From: Cryptomeria japonica
Taxonomy: Eukaryota > Streptophyta > Pinopsida > Cupressales > Cupressaceae
Reading direction: 5' to 3'
Assembly: GCF_030272615.1 (NCBI RefSeq)
Contig: NC_081412.1
Span: 690,192,083 to 690,256,082 of the forward strand
DNA length: 64,000 nucleotides
The notes under the pieces: model-generated
Told to the model about the DNA's origin: nothing
What the model saw: the letters and a program-made list of their open reading frames with translations, nothing else
The model's database searches: none
Program-made: the position numbers and the translations under genes
Part shown: positions 11,576 through 23,339 of the stretch, one piece after another
Layout: each line of letters opens with the position of its first letter
How positions within the stretch are numbered: position 1 is the first letter of the stretch

Positions 11576-12600
11576 CTAAAATAGATTACCTCTGGTCTGC
11601 TTACCAGTGGCAATAAGTTCACCATTCTTTCCAATTATACTGCAGATTCCACCTTTGAACTTCTGAGTGAGTCCTTTATCATTCAGCCAAGCAACACTTA
11701 AAAGGTTATGCTTTAGACCTTCTATTGAATAAACATCATCTGCAATGCTCTTTCCATTCAGTGAGATGGATCCTTTACCTTTTACCAAGCATGGTTCATC
11801 ATTGTCAAATCTGACAACACCTCCATCATATTCTTCTAGAGACATAAACTTTCTCCTGTCACCAGTCATGTGGTGAGAACAACCACTATCAATAATCCAC
11901 TCATTGGAGTTGTCAATGCGAGAGACAAGTTCTTTCTTGTCGGACACTTCTTCCTTTATAGCTACAAACACTATATCTTCATTTTCTTCATCCTCTGATT
12001 CTTCATCAGTAACACCTTCATCTACAGCAACAAGACAATTTCTCCTATTTCCTCCTTTATACTTTCTAAACCTCTCTGGTTTATCCTTATTATCACTGTT
12101 AGGGCAATTAATAGCTATATGCCCTTTCTTTTTGCAGGAGAAACATTTTAAAGGAAGCTTACCTCTATATTTACTGGTTCCTTTCGAAAGTCTTTTAGCA
12201 AGAAGAGCCTCAAACTCCATCAAAATCTCTTCATCATCCATATCTCTGCATTGTCTGGATTCATAACTAGTACTAGTTTCTTTTCCTTTTCTGGTTGGTG
12301 CAATAGATGCTTTAAAGGTTAACTTAGTCTTCTGAACACTACCACCATAGCTATTCAACTCATATGCAGTCAACTTTGCAATGATAGAGTTTAAGGATAC
12401 CTTGGTTTTATCAATAGACCTTAGTTCCTAGATAGCAGCAACTCTGATTGCATAGATTGGTAACAATGATCTCAAGACTTTACTATCAATGGTAGAATCC
12501 TCAATCATTCAACCAATGCTTTTGATATCTCCAACCACAATTCTAATCCTAATGCTATATTGTTGAATGGTCTCTCCTTCAACCATCCTCATATCTTCAA
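11576..12600 (-). pseudogene. Copia Gag C-terminus and protease
   Basis: The longest open stretch (11,576-12,373, 265 codons) contains one CCHC zinc knuckle, CFSCKKKGHIAINCP, which packages RNA. A basic and then acidic linker (VTDEESEDEENEDI) follows, then the aspartic protease with WIIDSGCSHHMTG (DSG catalytic motif as in copia) and SVAWLNDKGL. Upstream the same frame continues through stops at 12,428-12,430 (TAG) and 12,509-12,511 (TGA) into Gag text such as MVEGETIQQYS. The frame near 12,600 becomes uncertain at an A-run. A single TAG at 11,576-11,578 separates this stretch from integrase. The Gag N-terminus lies between here and about 12,930 but is too broken to delimit. Confidence 0.88.
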
Positions 12601-12967
12601 TTTTTTCTCTAAGGTCTCTTCCTTAGCTTGCTTTACATGCTCATCACCACCATAAATGGTTTCCAATGCATCCCATACATCCTTAGGAGTGTCCTTGTCT
12701 TCTACATCAATAAACTCAATATCTGACAAGTTGCTGATAAGGGCTTCCATGACTTGCCCATTTTCCTAAATCTCTCTCTTCTGATCATCGGTCATAGTGC
12801 TAGTGGGAGTCACATAGGCATTCTCAACATAGCTCCAGTGTTGAGCACCCATATATTTTGTCCTTCCATATCTTGAAGGTATCTCTATTGAACTTAGGAC
12901 CTTCCCTCTTTATCATTACAGCAAGATCATTTACCTCAAGTGGTTAAGCTTATATCATCGAGGACCT
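12601..12967 (-). pseudogene. Copia Gag N-terminal remnant and leader
   Basis: Minus-strand text near 12,830-12,930 (a lysine-rich start followed by a W-K segment) is consistent with the beginning of a copia Gag, but stops and frameshifts prevent a clean model. It lies between the primer-binding site and the readable Gag. Confidence 0.5.
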
Positions 12968-12985
12968 GGAGTTGCTCTGATACCA
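12968..12985 (-). other. Copia primer-binding site (initiator tRNA-Met)
   Basis: TGGTATCAGAGCAACTCC on the minus strand lies two bases after the 5' LTR. TGGTATCAGAGC is the complement of the 3' end of plant initiator tRNA-Met, the usual primer of copia elements. Confidence 0.9.
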
Positions 12986-12987
12986 AT

Positions 12988-14401
12988 TGATGAATAATGA
13001 TGAAAAAAAATACCCTGAACAGTACTGAGAGGGAGGGTGAATCAGTACAGTCAAAAAATTTCCTATCAACTTATCAAGTTATTGCAATATCAACCAGTTG
13101 TCTTCATTACTGAACTTAACCATGGCAATACTGATTAAACATAGTAAGACTTTAGATAACATAAATTGATAAGTTTGGTTACCTCAAATACATTTAATAT
13201 TTGATATCAACTTCACCAATAAACATATGCATATTGTATACTAGTGATACCTTACCCTAATAACTCAGCATGCATAATCTTTCAAACAAAGAATACATAA
13301 TCATCACATGAAAAATGCATAACACATAACACAGATTTTTCACGTGGAAACCCAAATGGGAAAAACCACGGTGGGGATGAATACCCATAAGCTTTTTTTG
13401 AACTCTTTTGAAGCTCGCTCTGTTAGGAGCCTAATCTTGTCAAACACTTTACAATAAGGTTCTGCTAGGAACCGATCCTGTTAAAGATTGCCCAGTTAAG
13501 GGATGGCTATATACCCTATTAAAGGTTACCTCGCTAGAGGATTTGAAGAACTCAATGATCTTGATTCACCCGGTTAAAGGATTTACAATAAGCTTGTTAA
13601 AGCTACCCTGTAAATGGATTTTCCAACTGTTGAAATGATTAGAAGACAATAGGTAAAACTCTAATTTGATAACAACACTACAGGCTAAGGCAGATCCTCT
13701 TCAGTTCCTCTACTCTGCAATCACACTCTGCAATTTTCCTCTTACTAGTCTAGCAAGTATCTCATCACTAAGATACACACACATCATATGCCAACAACTT
13801 ACGACAACAAACATCATCAACCTTATAAACAACAGTTAGGTCAGTGGTATAAACCCTAAACCCTAAGCATCTTAGGTTTACAATACAAGTAGCTCAATCC
13901 TGACCATCCAAACACTTTGCATAGAGCAATACAATCTTAAACAGATCACAAGACAATCTGCATCATTCATTCTTCACTGCATATGGGAATTAGTAACCCA
14001 TCACGCTTTCTTCTTACACTACTAAGAAGAATGCTCATTCCTGAGGTAGACATTTAATGCAGTCGATCTTCATATGCAAGATCCTCAAGGAAATCCTTCA
14101 TGCGCACAAAACTGATGTGGCACCTTGATCTCATCTCATTTCTTAGCTAACTCATCACAGAGTATCATCGGTTGCATTGCACAAGTTGGGTTGCCAAACT
14201 GGTAGCCCTAAAGCTGAGACTATCAACCGGTAGTCATGCTTAGTGAAACCTCGACACTGGTTCACAACATCTCTTCATACCTCTTCATACCGGTTCACCA
14301 ACTTCTTTCATACCAGTATACTTACTTTATTGACATCAATGATAACATACATTATCATCATATCAACATGCCGGTTCATCATATGCCAACAATATCCAAC
14401 A
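12988..14401 (-). repeat. Copia 5' LTR
   Basis: The 1,414 bp LTR starts TGTTGGATATTG in element orientation. It ends TTCATCA two bases before the primer-binding site. It is homologous along its whole length to 7,197-8,613, with many single-base differences. Confidence 0.93.
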
Positions 14402-16422
14402 TTTTGGTAGGCATTACAAATTCTTTCTATAATATTCTTTCTGACCCTCCTCTTAGGAAGTAAGGGAATCCTCCATAGAAGCTAGCATTTATTCATTATT
14501 ATTCCAAAAAAAGTGGTATTCTTTCATCTCAAAAAAGTCATGGAGGCATGGCCCATTGTTCCACATGAATGAAAAATTATCAAAGAGTCTTCATATTCAA
14601 TGCACCCAAACTCCAAATTTTGGATATAAGGTAACCTACACTATTTTATGTAGTTGTATTTTTTGAAGGAATGTGTTGGAATATGGTAACTAAATTGAAT
14701 GTCTTATTTATAGGGTTAACATGTTATATAAATAGGGGTTGTGGTGATATAAGTGTAACGTGATGATATAGAGTAAAACACTATTTGTTGGTGTTGACTA
14801 CCATGTTATAGAGACAACAAGAGATCCAAGATGGATATCCTCTCTTGCAAAGTGATATTTATCACTCCAAGGTTATGGATGGATAGGTCTTAGGGAAAAA
14901 CTAGCGCGAACAAATGCGAGTGTACATTCATGGTGGGCATCATATTTAACACTTGAAACTGGAGAATATGCAATGAAATTCATAGACATCTCATGATTGT
15001 AACAAATCTTTTTGTATTTTTTGGTTTATAAATCTCAATAAACAAAATTATAAAAACTAATTTATCCTAACAATCTACACTATTCATTGGCATCCTAGAG
15101 TTGAAGGAAGCAACCTAGAAGAAGAATCAAGTTGAAGCTGAAGTTGTTGAAACTTTAAAGAACCTGGGTTAGTATTGTTCCTTTTGTTGGTGTTATGTTC
15201 TTCTGTGAGCTTTTTGCTGGCTTTTTATTGATGTAGGGTTGTGTTTCTCTCTGTTGGTCTTGTTTTTCTACCAATCCTATTGTCTATCTAGTCTACTATA
15301 TTTTGATGGGCTTAAGTGATACATCATATGTAATTTCCTTGTAAAGGATTTTGAGTCCCTTCAAAACCTATTGTTGCCTTAATAAAACAATCTACTCTAT
15401 TCATTATTATGAAATAATTGAAAAAGTGAAGGGAAACAATAGATAAATGAATGAACTTGCAATTCAATCTATTGGAACCACTTAATGGTTTAACATATAT
15501 GACAATTAGATCAAATCATAGAAAGCCACATAAACATAAATCATATTACACAATTCATACAAATATGATGCAATCACCAAGGAATAAATGAATCAAAATA
15601 TTTCAAAATTCATCTCATTGCATGAGACTAAGAGACTTGTCACAATCTAACTATTCATGTGTCCCAACCTTGCCTATATAAGCAAGACATCATATATACG
15701 TTTGGCACAATATTGGAACTATTCATCTTTGATCAATAAATATAATATATTGTGCCCATAATCAAGCAACATTTTTGTCTTGTTTCTCTCTTGTGGAAGA
15801 CATATTTTGATTTTGTAGGTGATTTGGGTAGCTTGAGTCCTTTGGTATATCTTACATGATCATGGTATACATACATATTTTGATGTTTTTATAATACATG
15901 TACTTGTTATTTGAATGCCTTGGGCAATATTTTTGTATTCAAGTTTTTATATTACTCTCAATTCATTGTGATTGTATAACATTGGATTTGATAATAAATG
16001 TACCTGAAATATATGAATATATTTATTAGTTATACATATATAATTTGCATTAACATGGCTTATTACACAATTTTCTATTATTCTGAAATAACTATAATGT
16101 TACTTTTAGATATCTATGTTTAAAAGAAAAGAATGAGTTTGCCTAATATTTATTGTATCACTTTTGTCATTGATGACATATTGTGATAGTTAAATCATGG
16201 TATTATTGTTGTAGCCACCAAGGTTCAAACCCTTGTTAAGTCATTGTGGTCACAAGAATTGTTCCCTAATTGATTCATTATTCTTGTGGATTTGAATCTT
16301 CACATTGAAATTATTGATCTTATTGATGTGATGTGTCTTCATGCTTGAGGATGTGACCCCTCATTTGTTGCTTCATTTGTGTCTATTTATCAGATTACTT
16401 TAATGTAGTTCAAAATGGACAT

Positions 16423-17667
16423 ATGGTGATGGCTAAATGGAAATCGATTGAGTTTCTTCCTATTAGCCCTAGCCTGAAGTCAGATTTTTATTCAATTCTT
16501 AAAGATAGAATTATCATCTTGTCTGAGAAGGATGATGAACTGATTTGGACTAAGAATTCTTCTAGAAAATACTCAGTGAAAGATGGGTACAATTCTCTTA
16601 TGCCGACTAAGGATCTCTCTTCTTGGCCTTACAAATTATTCTAGCATCCAGCATGTCTGCCGAAGGCTGGAGCATTTGTTTGGCTTGTTGTTCAAGACAG
16701 GGCTCTTACTAGAATGAGACTAGATAGGATGGGTTTATATGTTTTTTTCCCTTGTGTTTTGTGTAATCAAAAATTGGAATCGTCATCTCATCTTTTCCTT
16801 CATTGTGATTTTTCTCTAGGATGTTGGAATTGGTTTTTCGAGAAGCTAGGTTTATCTTTTGTTACTAGTGGGGACCTTCTCTCTCACTTTAGAGCTTGGC
16901 CTTTTCTGTTTTCCTCTTCCTTTTATGCATGTCTTTGGATCATAGCCCCATCGATTATTGTTTGAAACATATGGTTATAGAGAAATAATAGGATCTTTAA
17001 AAATTCATCCACCTTGCTCTTTGATATCTTAGTCAAGATAGAGGCTTCTCTCTCAGAGGTGGCCTTGTCATATATTCATAAGAATTTAGAAAATTTGACA
17101 TCTTTTTCCCATTGGGATGGCATGATCACAAGGACATGGAAATGTCTGTCTAGCATCCCTTCTCATGGGTCAGTTGCAAAGGGTCTGGCTTTTAAAAATA
17201 AGAGAATTGTGGCCAGCTAGGCTCCTCCTCCTCTAGGTCATTTCAAACTCCATTTTGATGGTGCTTCTAGGGGGAATCTGGGTCTGGCTGGGGCTGGTAT
17301 GGCCATTTTTTATCATAATTCAGTCCTAATAGCTGCTCAATGTCATGCCCTTGGGTCTCAATCAAACAATTTTGCTGAATGTCAAGCTTTGTCACTTGGG
17401 ATTGATTTGGCTATTTCCCTTGAGATCAAACACCTTTCCATCCAGGGGGATTCAATGGTAGTTATTCAAAGTGTGTTGAACTGCAAAAGCAATTGTTGGC
17501 ATTTGAAGTACTTAATTGATCACATTTTGGAGAAATTATCCTTCTTTGATACTTATGTATTATCTCATTGTTTTCGAGAGTTAAATAAACTGGTAGATTT
17601 CCTAGCTAATTTGGCTATTGACTCGACTGGTATTCATAAGAATGTAGTAGTAGGCGACATTCCTTAA
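16423..17667 (+). pseudogene. LINE ORF2 C-terminus: zinc-binding domain and RNase H
   Basis: Three broken plus frames make one collinear C-terminus. 16,423-16,644 reads DELIWTKNSSRKYSVKDGYN, the start of the plant reverse-transcriptase zinc-binding region. 16,714-16,965 has CVLCNQKLESSSHLFLHC, a C-C-H-C zinc motif. From about 17,240 an RNase H fold follows: HFDGASRGNLGLAGAG (first Asp), NFAECQALSLGIDLA (Glu), IQGDSMVVIQS (Asp) and LVDFLANLA (last Asp), so all four catalytic acidic positions remain. Stops at 16,642-16,644, 16,963-16,965 and 17,218-17,220 break it. RNase H at the end of ORF2 is typical of plant L1-like LINEs. Endonuclease and polymerase domains are absent because the insertion is 5'-truncated. 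Confidence 0.88.
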
Positions 17668-19981
17668 GATGTCCTCCTTAGGTATATGCCTCATCCCAAA
17701 GATTAAGTTATCTATTTTGAGTTATTATCTTCATTTCTTATTGAAGTATATATATTATCCTCTTCTCAGTTCAGTTTGTATCTATTCGTCATGTGTTAAT
17801 AGGAGGTTTTTTATTCCTATTTGCATATGGAGTATTTTTACACTTCTGCAATTGGGTTAGATGTTAATGTGTGTATTTCTTGAGGATTGGAGAGGTAATT
17901 TTTAGGTGGCAGTACATTTTAAATCTTGAGTTATTATCTTCATTTCTTATTGAAGTATACATATTATCCTCTCCTCAGTTCAGTTTGTATCTGTTCTTCA
18001 TGTGTTTATAGGAGGCTTTTATTTCTATCTGCATATGGATTATTTATACACTTCTACATTTGGGTTAGATATTAATGTGTGTATTTCTTGAGGATTGGAG
18101 AGGTAAGTTTCAGGTGGCAGTATATTTTAACAACTTTTTCTTGATATGGTTACACACTTACTGATCGACATAATTATATGGGCATGAAAATAAATTACAT
18201 CATTTGTTTTTCCTTTATTTGCTTGAAGATATACATGTCATCCTCCTCTTGGTTCAGATTATATTTGCATCACATATGTAAATTAGCTAGTTTACGTCGT
18301 TTGCTCACATATGGTGTGTTGATAACATTGTTTCGAGCAGTAGGATGGGGTGTATATCCTGGGCATTACGAGTTAAATGGTTTTATTTTGCAGATTATGG
18401 AAGCTTTCTCTAATGTTTCAAATTCTTTTCTATCTCAGGTCGGGGAGAGATTTCCTTAAGATTTGTTTTCTGATATTGATTTGACTTTGTGTCTTGTCAG
18501 TAATATCGTCATTTATAACAAGTTTAGGTTGTGGCATGTGTGTTTTGTGTACTCCTTATCTTCAATCCTTCATTTTTTTTTTGCATGCTTCCTCTCCTCA
18601 AGCCATCAATACGTTTCTAAGGTTTTATTCTTCAATGTAAATATCTATATGCTAGCCGCCTTGTGCTTGTCCGGGTCTGACAGATTTGGCTTATGGATTA
18701 TTTATTTTTGGTTGTTGGTATCCTTACTTGCAGGAGAGTCACTTATGGGTTTTAGTGGAAGGCTTTTAAATTCGTGCGAATTGATTCAAGCATGTTTGAA
18801 ATGGATTTTTTGAGTATCTTTATGGGAAATTTAGGACAGTTTCTCTTTCAAATACATTTCTTTTCTATCATTCTCAAAAGCAGTTTTTGTTTCTTTCTGG
18901 TTTTTGGTGCCCTTCATACTACAAATGCCTTCCTCTCTGCCATTTGGAGTTTATAGAGTGGTTTTAGAAGCTTGATCACTAGGGGAAGAAGATTCAATTA
19001 AGGACAATTCTATTAAACTTGGCAAGGTTTTCAATTTGTTTACTCCCATGGTGGACTTTGAGTTTCTCAGGCTTTTAGGATGTTGGTGGTTACAGGTTGG
19101 TCGTCAAGTTTCTTATGATGAGCTTCTCTCTCATTTTCTTACTATTTGTTTTGCTTTTCTGCTCGATATGGATTTGTTTCACCTCTTGGTATCCTCATTT
19201 GTCTTTCTGATAGTGTGCAATTGGGAGTTGGTCTCTCTTGCATTGGCTAGTTATCGGTTTGAGATGGGCTCTTTTTATTATAGGGGTTTTCTTCCTCACC
19301 ATGAGCTTTTGGCTAATGGCTGGTCTAGTCATTTGCTTCATTAGTTACGTATGGGATTGATATGCGATTCCTTGAAAAATACTAGAGCCTCTATGGATTT
19401 TTTGTTATATTTGGCTCCTGACCAATTTGTGGATAAAGCATGGGTTGTTTTTCAGGCTTTACATTCATTAATCTCCTTGGGTTTTTTGTGCTCTGCTCTT
19501 GCTTGCATGGTGTTCCCTCTAAGGTTGGTTTCACCTCCGTTCTCTTCTCATGAGCCACCCAAAGAGAGTTCTAGTTTTTGGTTCTTAGATAACTAACATA
19601 TTTTCTCTTTTGTAGCTGGTGGTTTGGTTTTTTGCAGGGATGAAGGCAACATGGCTCCTTTTTTGTTCGAAATGGTTAGCTATGGTTTTGACAAAGAATT
19701 TTCTCTCATTCATCTACCTTTTGTTTCTTCATGTCCATCTCTTCTTCGGTTGGACTTATTCTGGTTTGAAGTTGTCTGATGGGACTTTTGTAAAAATAGT
19801 AGAAATAGGAGGGTGGGGGTTTCGTCAGCATATATGTTGTAAGGGTACTATATACTTCTGTTAAGTTTTAAAATGACTACAACCGGAGGTTTTCTTGCAG
19901 GTTCTTTCCTGCCGGTATGCCATGTCTGAACCTGATGTAAACTCTTTTTTATTTTAATATATAAGTTCAGTGGATATTCCG
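17668..19981 (+). other. Long LINE 3' UTR
   Basis: About 2.3 kb separates the RNase H stop from the A-rich tail. It has only chance ORFs (60-116 codons), many leucine- and phenylalanine-rich, with no recognised domain. It ends near ggttctttcctgccggtatg and tgtaaactctttt, blocks that also occur in the short LINE tail of copy B. Confidence 0.65.
17716..18130 (+). repeat. Direct duplication of ~209 bp in the LINE 3' UTR
   Basis: The stretch beginning ttgagttattatcttcattt and ending ggtggcagta-cattttaa occurs at about 17,716-17,922 and again at 17,926-18,130. The two copies differ by scattered substitutions. Confidence 0.9.
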
Positions 19982-20011
19982 AAAAAAACAAAAACAAAAC
20001 AAAACAAAACA

Positions 20012-22745
20012 AACTATTCTATCACAAATATTTATAATCTTATACACCAAAACCTATATAGAATAATTTTGCAAAAGAATAGATTAAAAGTATTTATACC
20101 TATCAATATTTAATAACACTTAAAAATATTATTAATAATAAAAAATATATTATAATATGCGATAATAGATAATAGAATGCATTATATAATGTAAAATTTA
20201 ATAACTTTAATAATAAAATATTATAATTTTTTTCATTTATACAATTGATATTCAATCTCTCCTCCTAATTTTTTTTTACTTTAGAAAATTTATATATTAA
20301 TTTGTAAACAAGGATCCTTCTTCCCATATAAACCAACAAACCAAGTGCAATATAAAATCTAAAGTCTATAGTATGAACTAATAATTTTGTTGAATTCTAC
20401 TGTATACAAAACCAACAAAATGGTGCTAGTAATAGTGGCTTTATGTCTAAATTTGACAAAGAGAGTTCAATATGAAGTGATCAAAGGTAGACATGTGGGA
20501 GTGTATTATTAACAAACAATATGGTTCCTTTTCTCTGATATTAGAGAAGACTTTAAGTATATTTCTCCATTACTTTTTCTTTCTATTATTAACAATTATC
20601 AATAACAAGTAATGGGTTTGTTTTGTCCCATCTTTAGCAACACCATGCTCTATGATAGTCCTAGAGAAAAAATCATACTCCCTATAGTCTAAAACACATT
20701 ATGGTACTTGTATTGTTCTTGTGTAGGACATGAAATAAAGCACATAATGTTAAATTATTATGAGATTGATGTGTAGTCATTAATAAAGTTATATGTCTGA
20801 CTATTTATATAAATGTTGAAAAAAGTCTTATCTGAAATACTTTCCATACCTATAGTTGATATGCCTAGACTATAGGAGGAGGTGCTTTTGCAATAATTCA
20901 TTAAAGGTTTAGGAAATCATGTTGGAAAAGTTATGCCATGAACGTCCCTTCATCTTTTTCAAAATGAAAACTTGTTTAATTTATTTACAAGCTTAGATAT
21001 ATCAAAAAAAATTAATCTCCTTCCTTGCTTTATTTAAGTTTTTTCTTCATTTGTTTATGGTGATCTTTGCTTGAGAATCTATATTATTCTTTATATTATG
21101 AAATAAGAAATACTTTTCTTGAGTAATTATTTTTACTTATAAAAGAAACACATTATATGTCTTTTAATTTATAGGTTATTTTTCATATAGCATATTTCTT
21201 TTTGAGGGTCTTTGAAGATAATTCTCTAGCTAAACAATCAAGTGGATAATTTTTTAAAAACAAATGTTATTAGGATTCTCTTGAGGTTTGATGTAGAAGT
21301 ATGTTAGGTTAAATTTTAATTTTATATAAAAATATTGTGTTTGTTTAATTTGTATTTGTTGGAGTTCTTAATATTTTAATTTCTTATGTTTGAAAATTTA
21401 TCTTTGTGTTTTAAAATTAAAACAATTAATGGGTAGATTTTATATTTCTTAGTTAAAATTAATTTTGTTAGTTTTTGTTGAAATTTTAGACTTTTAGCTA
21501 GATTTAAGTATTATGTTTCATTTCAAGGATGTAGCTGTGTAAAATTTTATTTTCTTTAATTGTATGTTACGTATTTTCCTACACATTTGGATTATTATAA
21601 AGGTAAATGGTATCTTCCCTAAATATAACTCTTACCTAATTTTGGATAGTTAGAGTTACTTTTCATGGTTGGTTGTTTTTTTTGTTCTCTTTTCTATATA
21701 TGTATCCACTCCTCTAGCTTGATATTTTGATTTATACTATTGTTAACTTTCTTAATATTATTTTCTTTCTTATGTATTTCGTCTCTTTGTGAAAACTAAC
21801 TCTGTTCAACTATTTTGATTTTTAGTATTTTATCAAAGTATTATTTTTATTTGTTGATTTTGATCAATGCATGTATGATGGCCATCATTATTTATTGTAG
21901 ATGGAGAGCCATATTTCCAGCTTTATGATCTTTTGAATATCAAAATAACTCAAGTACTTATTGTGCATGAGTGTAGCTTTGATTCTTTATTTTTAATTCA
22001 TCATAGTGCCACTTATTTTATCTGTGACTAAAACTTTAATTCCTTAGTTTAGAAGTTATGTGTGATCTATCCTGATGGGTGGAGCCACTAGTCACTTATG
22101 ATTATATTTGTGTTTGTTATTGTAACATCATAGAATTTATCCTTCATTTCAAACCCTCACAAATTAAGATTTAACTAGGAAATCTTCTTATTTCATTAGA
22201 TGGGTAAATCATCTACCACCATATTAATAAATACTTCAAATTTCTCTATCTTGAGGCCTCATTTGGGCATTGGTCCCTTATGAATAAAGTTATGAGTTGC
22301 ACTAATGTCAATGAGTACAACCACCCTTTGACCTTATGGATTTGAAAAGGAGTTGAATCTTAGAGTACCAAAGAGAACACAAATATTTCTTCTCAAAAAC
22401 ATCTTCCTCTTTTGGTTGATGTTTGTTTTCTCTCGTCTTCTATTTGGGTTCTTCTTTACTCTATGGTTTGGGTTCCTCAAATCCTAATTCATCATCAAAC
22501 CTTACCTCAATGTAATCTATTTTTCCTTTCCCAAGAAATTTATTTCTAGGTGATCATGGATCCTTGTAGCTCAAGCACAAATTATTCCTTCTCAATTCAT
22601 TCCTCACCTCAAATATTTGTCTTGATGAAACATTCTTGGTTTTCTACACTTTTTTGTGAAAGGGATTTTTTTAGAATGAAAGTTTTAGTCTAGAACGTAT
22701 TCTTCGACATGAAAGTATCTAGTGTCAAAGTCTAATCAATGGGAT
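20012..22745. other. Copy A, non-coding AT-rich stretch
   Basis: No ORF of note. It is recognised only by its match to copy B. Site 20,098-20,114 (ttatacctatcaatatt) is the empty counterpart of the LINE insertion site in B. Confidence 0.7.
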
Positions 22746-22780
22746 CTTTCATAACATATTTTGTCGTGCATTAATTGAAA
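22746..22780 (+). other. 35 bp filler at a deletion junction
   Basis: ctttcataacatattttgtc and the following 15 bases are identical to 23,429-23,463. In copy B the flanking bases are separated by about 1.1 kb (54,311-55,430). The filler replaces that sequence, with short overlaps (ctt on the left, gaaa on the right) at both joints. Confidence 0.85.
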
Positions 22781-23166
22781 TACTATGCTTAGCATAGGGT
22801 ACACACCCTATGAGAAAAAAGCATTCACCATAGTATAGGTCAAAAAGGAAAGGGTGGTTGTATCTTATGATTTTGGATTTTATTAATGTCCGAATGCCCA
22901 AATAAATGCTAAATTACCATGCAAATGATGAGAAGCAATTCCTAGTGGCATAAAGATAGGTGAATAAAAATAAATGTTAAATGTTAGGATTTATTTTTGC
23001 CTCAATTTATTGGAGGTTTATAAAAAGGTGTTTAAACCTTTTTTAAAGATGAAAGGACATTTTTGGGGGCACATGCAAGCTTGATATTATGGCTTGTAAT
23101 TATTATTTTTAATTATTCTTATTTAGTTTGTTCTTTTAGATTTTAACTATGTAGATTGTTAATATC

Positions 23167-23339
23167 TAATGTTTCAAATCAAATTTTATTATCCATCATT
23201 ACAGAAAGAGAGCATGAGAAGAGAAATCAAACTCTATGACTCATCATCACAAAAAGAAAGTAGGATAAGAGATAAACATCTCATGCTTTCTTTCTATCAT
23301 GATGGATCATAAAGTTTGATCTGAAATGTTGGACATTAA
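23167..23339. mobile_element. Foldback (MITE-like) element, copy A
   Basis: Left arm aatgtttcaaatcaaatttt is complementary to the right arm (aaagtttgatctgaaatgtt). Inside there are two direct ~47 bp units beginning atcaaa(t/c)t, and one inverted unit, a right-right-left arrangement. The same structure is at 55,739-55,912. It has no coding capacity, and its superfamily cannot be told from the ends. Confidence 0.7.

Larger units (their letters stand above)
7197..14401 (-). mobile_element. Full-length Ty1/copia retrotransposon (inactive)
   Basis: The 7,205 bp element lies on the minus strand: 5' LTR 12,988-14,401, primer-binding site 12,968-12,985, gag-protease-integrase-reverse transcriptase-RNase H in copia order down to about 8,943, polypurine tract 8,614-8,625, 3' LTR 7,197-8,613. 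Target duplication TTTTG is present on both sides (7,192-7,196 and 14,402-14,406). Integrase precedes reverse transcriptase, which is diagnostic for Ty1/copia. The LTRs differ at many sites, so the insertion is not recent. The reading frame is interrupted by about ten in-frame stops and a late frameshift, so it cannot make an active polyprotein. It landed about 22 bp outside the recognised left end of duplicated segment A. Confidence 0.95.
16376..20011 (+). mobile_element. 5'-truncated L1-type LINE inside copy A
   Basis: Similarity with copy B stops after ttgcttca (16,375) and resumes at aactatt (20,012). The interval carries the C-terminal part of a LINE ORF2 (16,423-17,667), a ~2.3 kb 3' UTR, and an A-rich tail with AAAAC repeats (19,982-20,011). 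The plus orientation follows from the tail. About 174 bp of copy B (51,413-51,586) is missing at the site, so insertion was accompanied by a target deletion or copy B gained sequence. No clean target duplication is seen. The 3' end resembles the 125 bp LINE tail at 51,674-51,798. Confidence 0.85.

Noticed and set aside
18178-19864. Series of 80-116 codon plus-strand ORFs as a possible multi-exon gene
   Set aside because: They sit in the 3' UTR of the LINE between RNase H and the A-tail, have no shared domain, and lack plausible splice structure.
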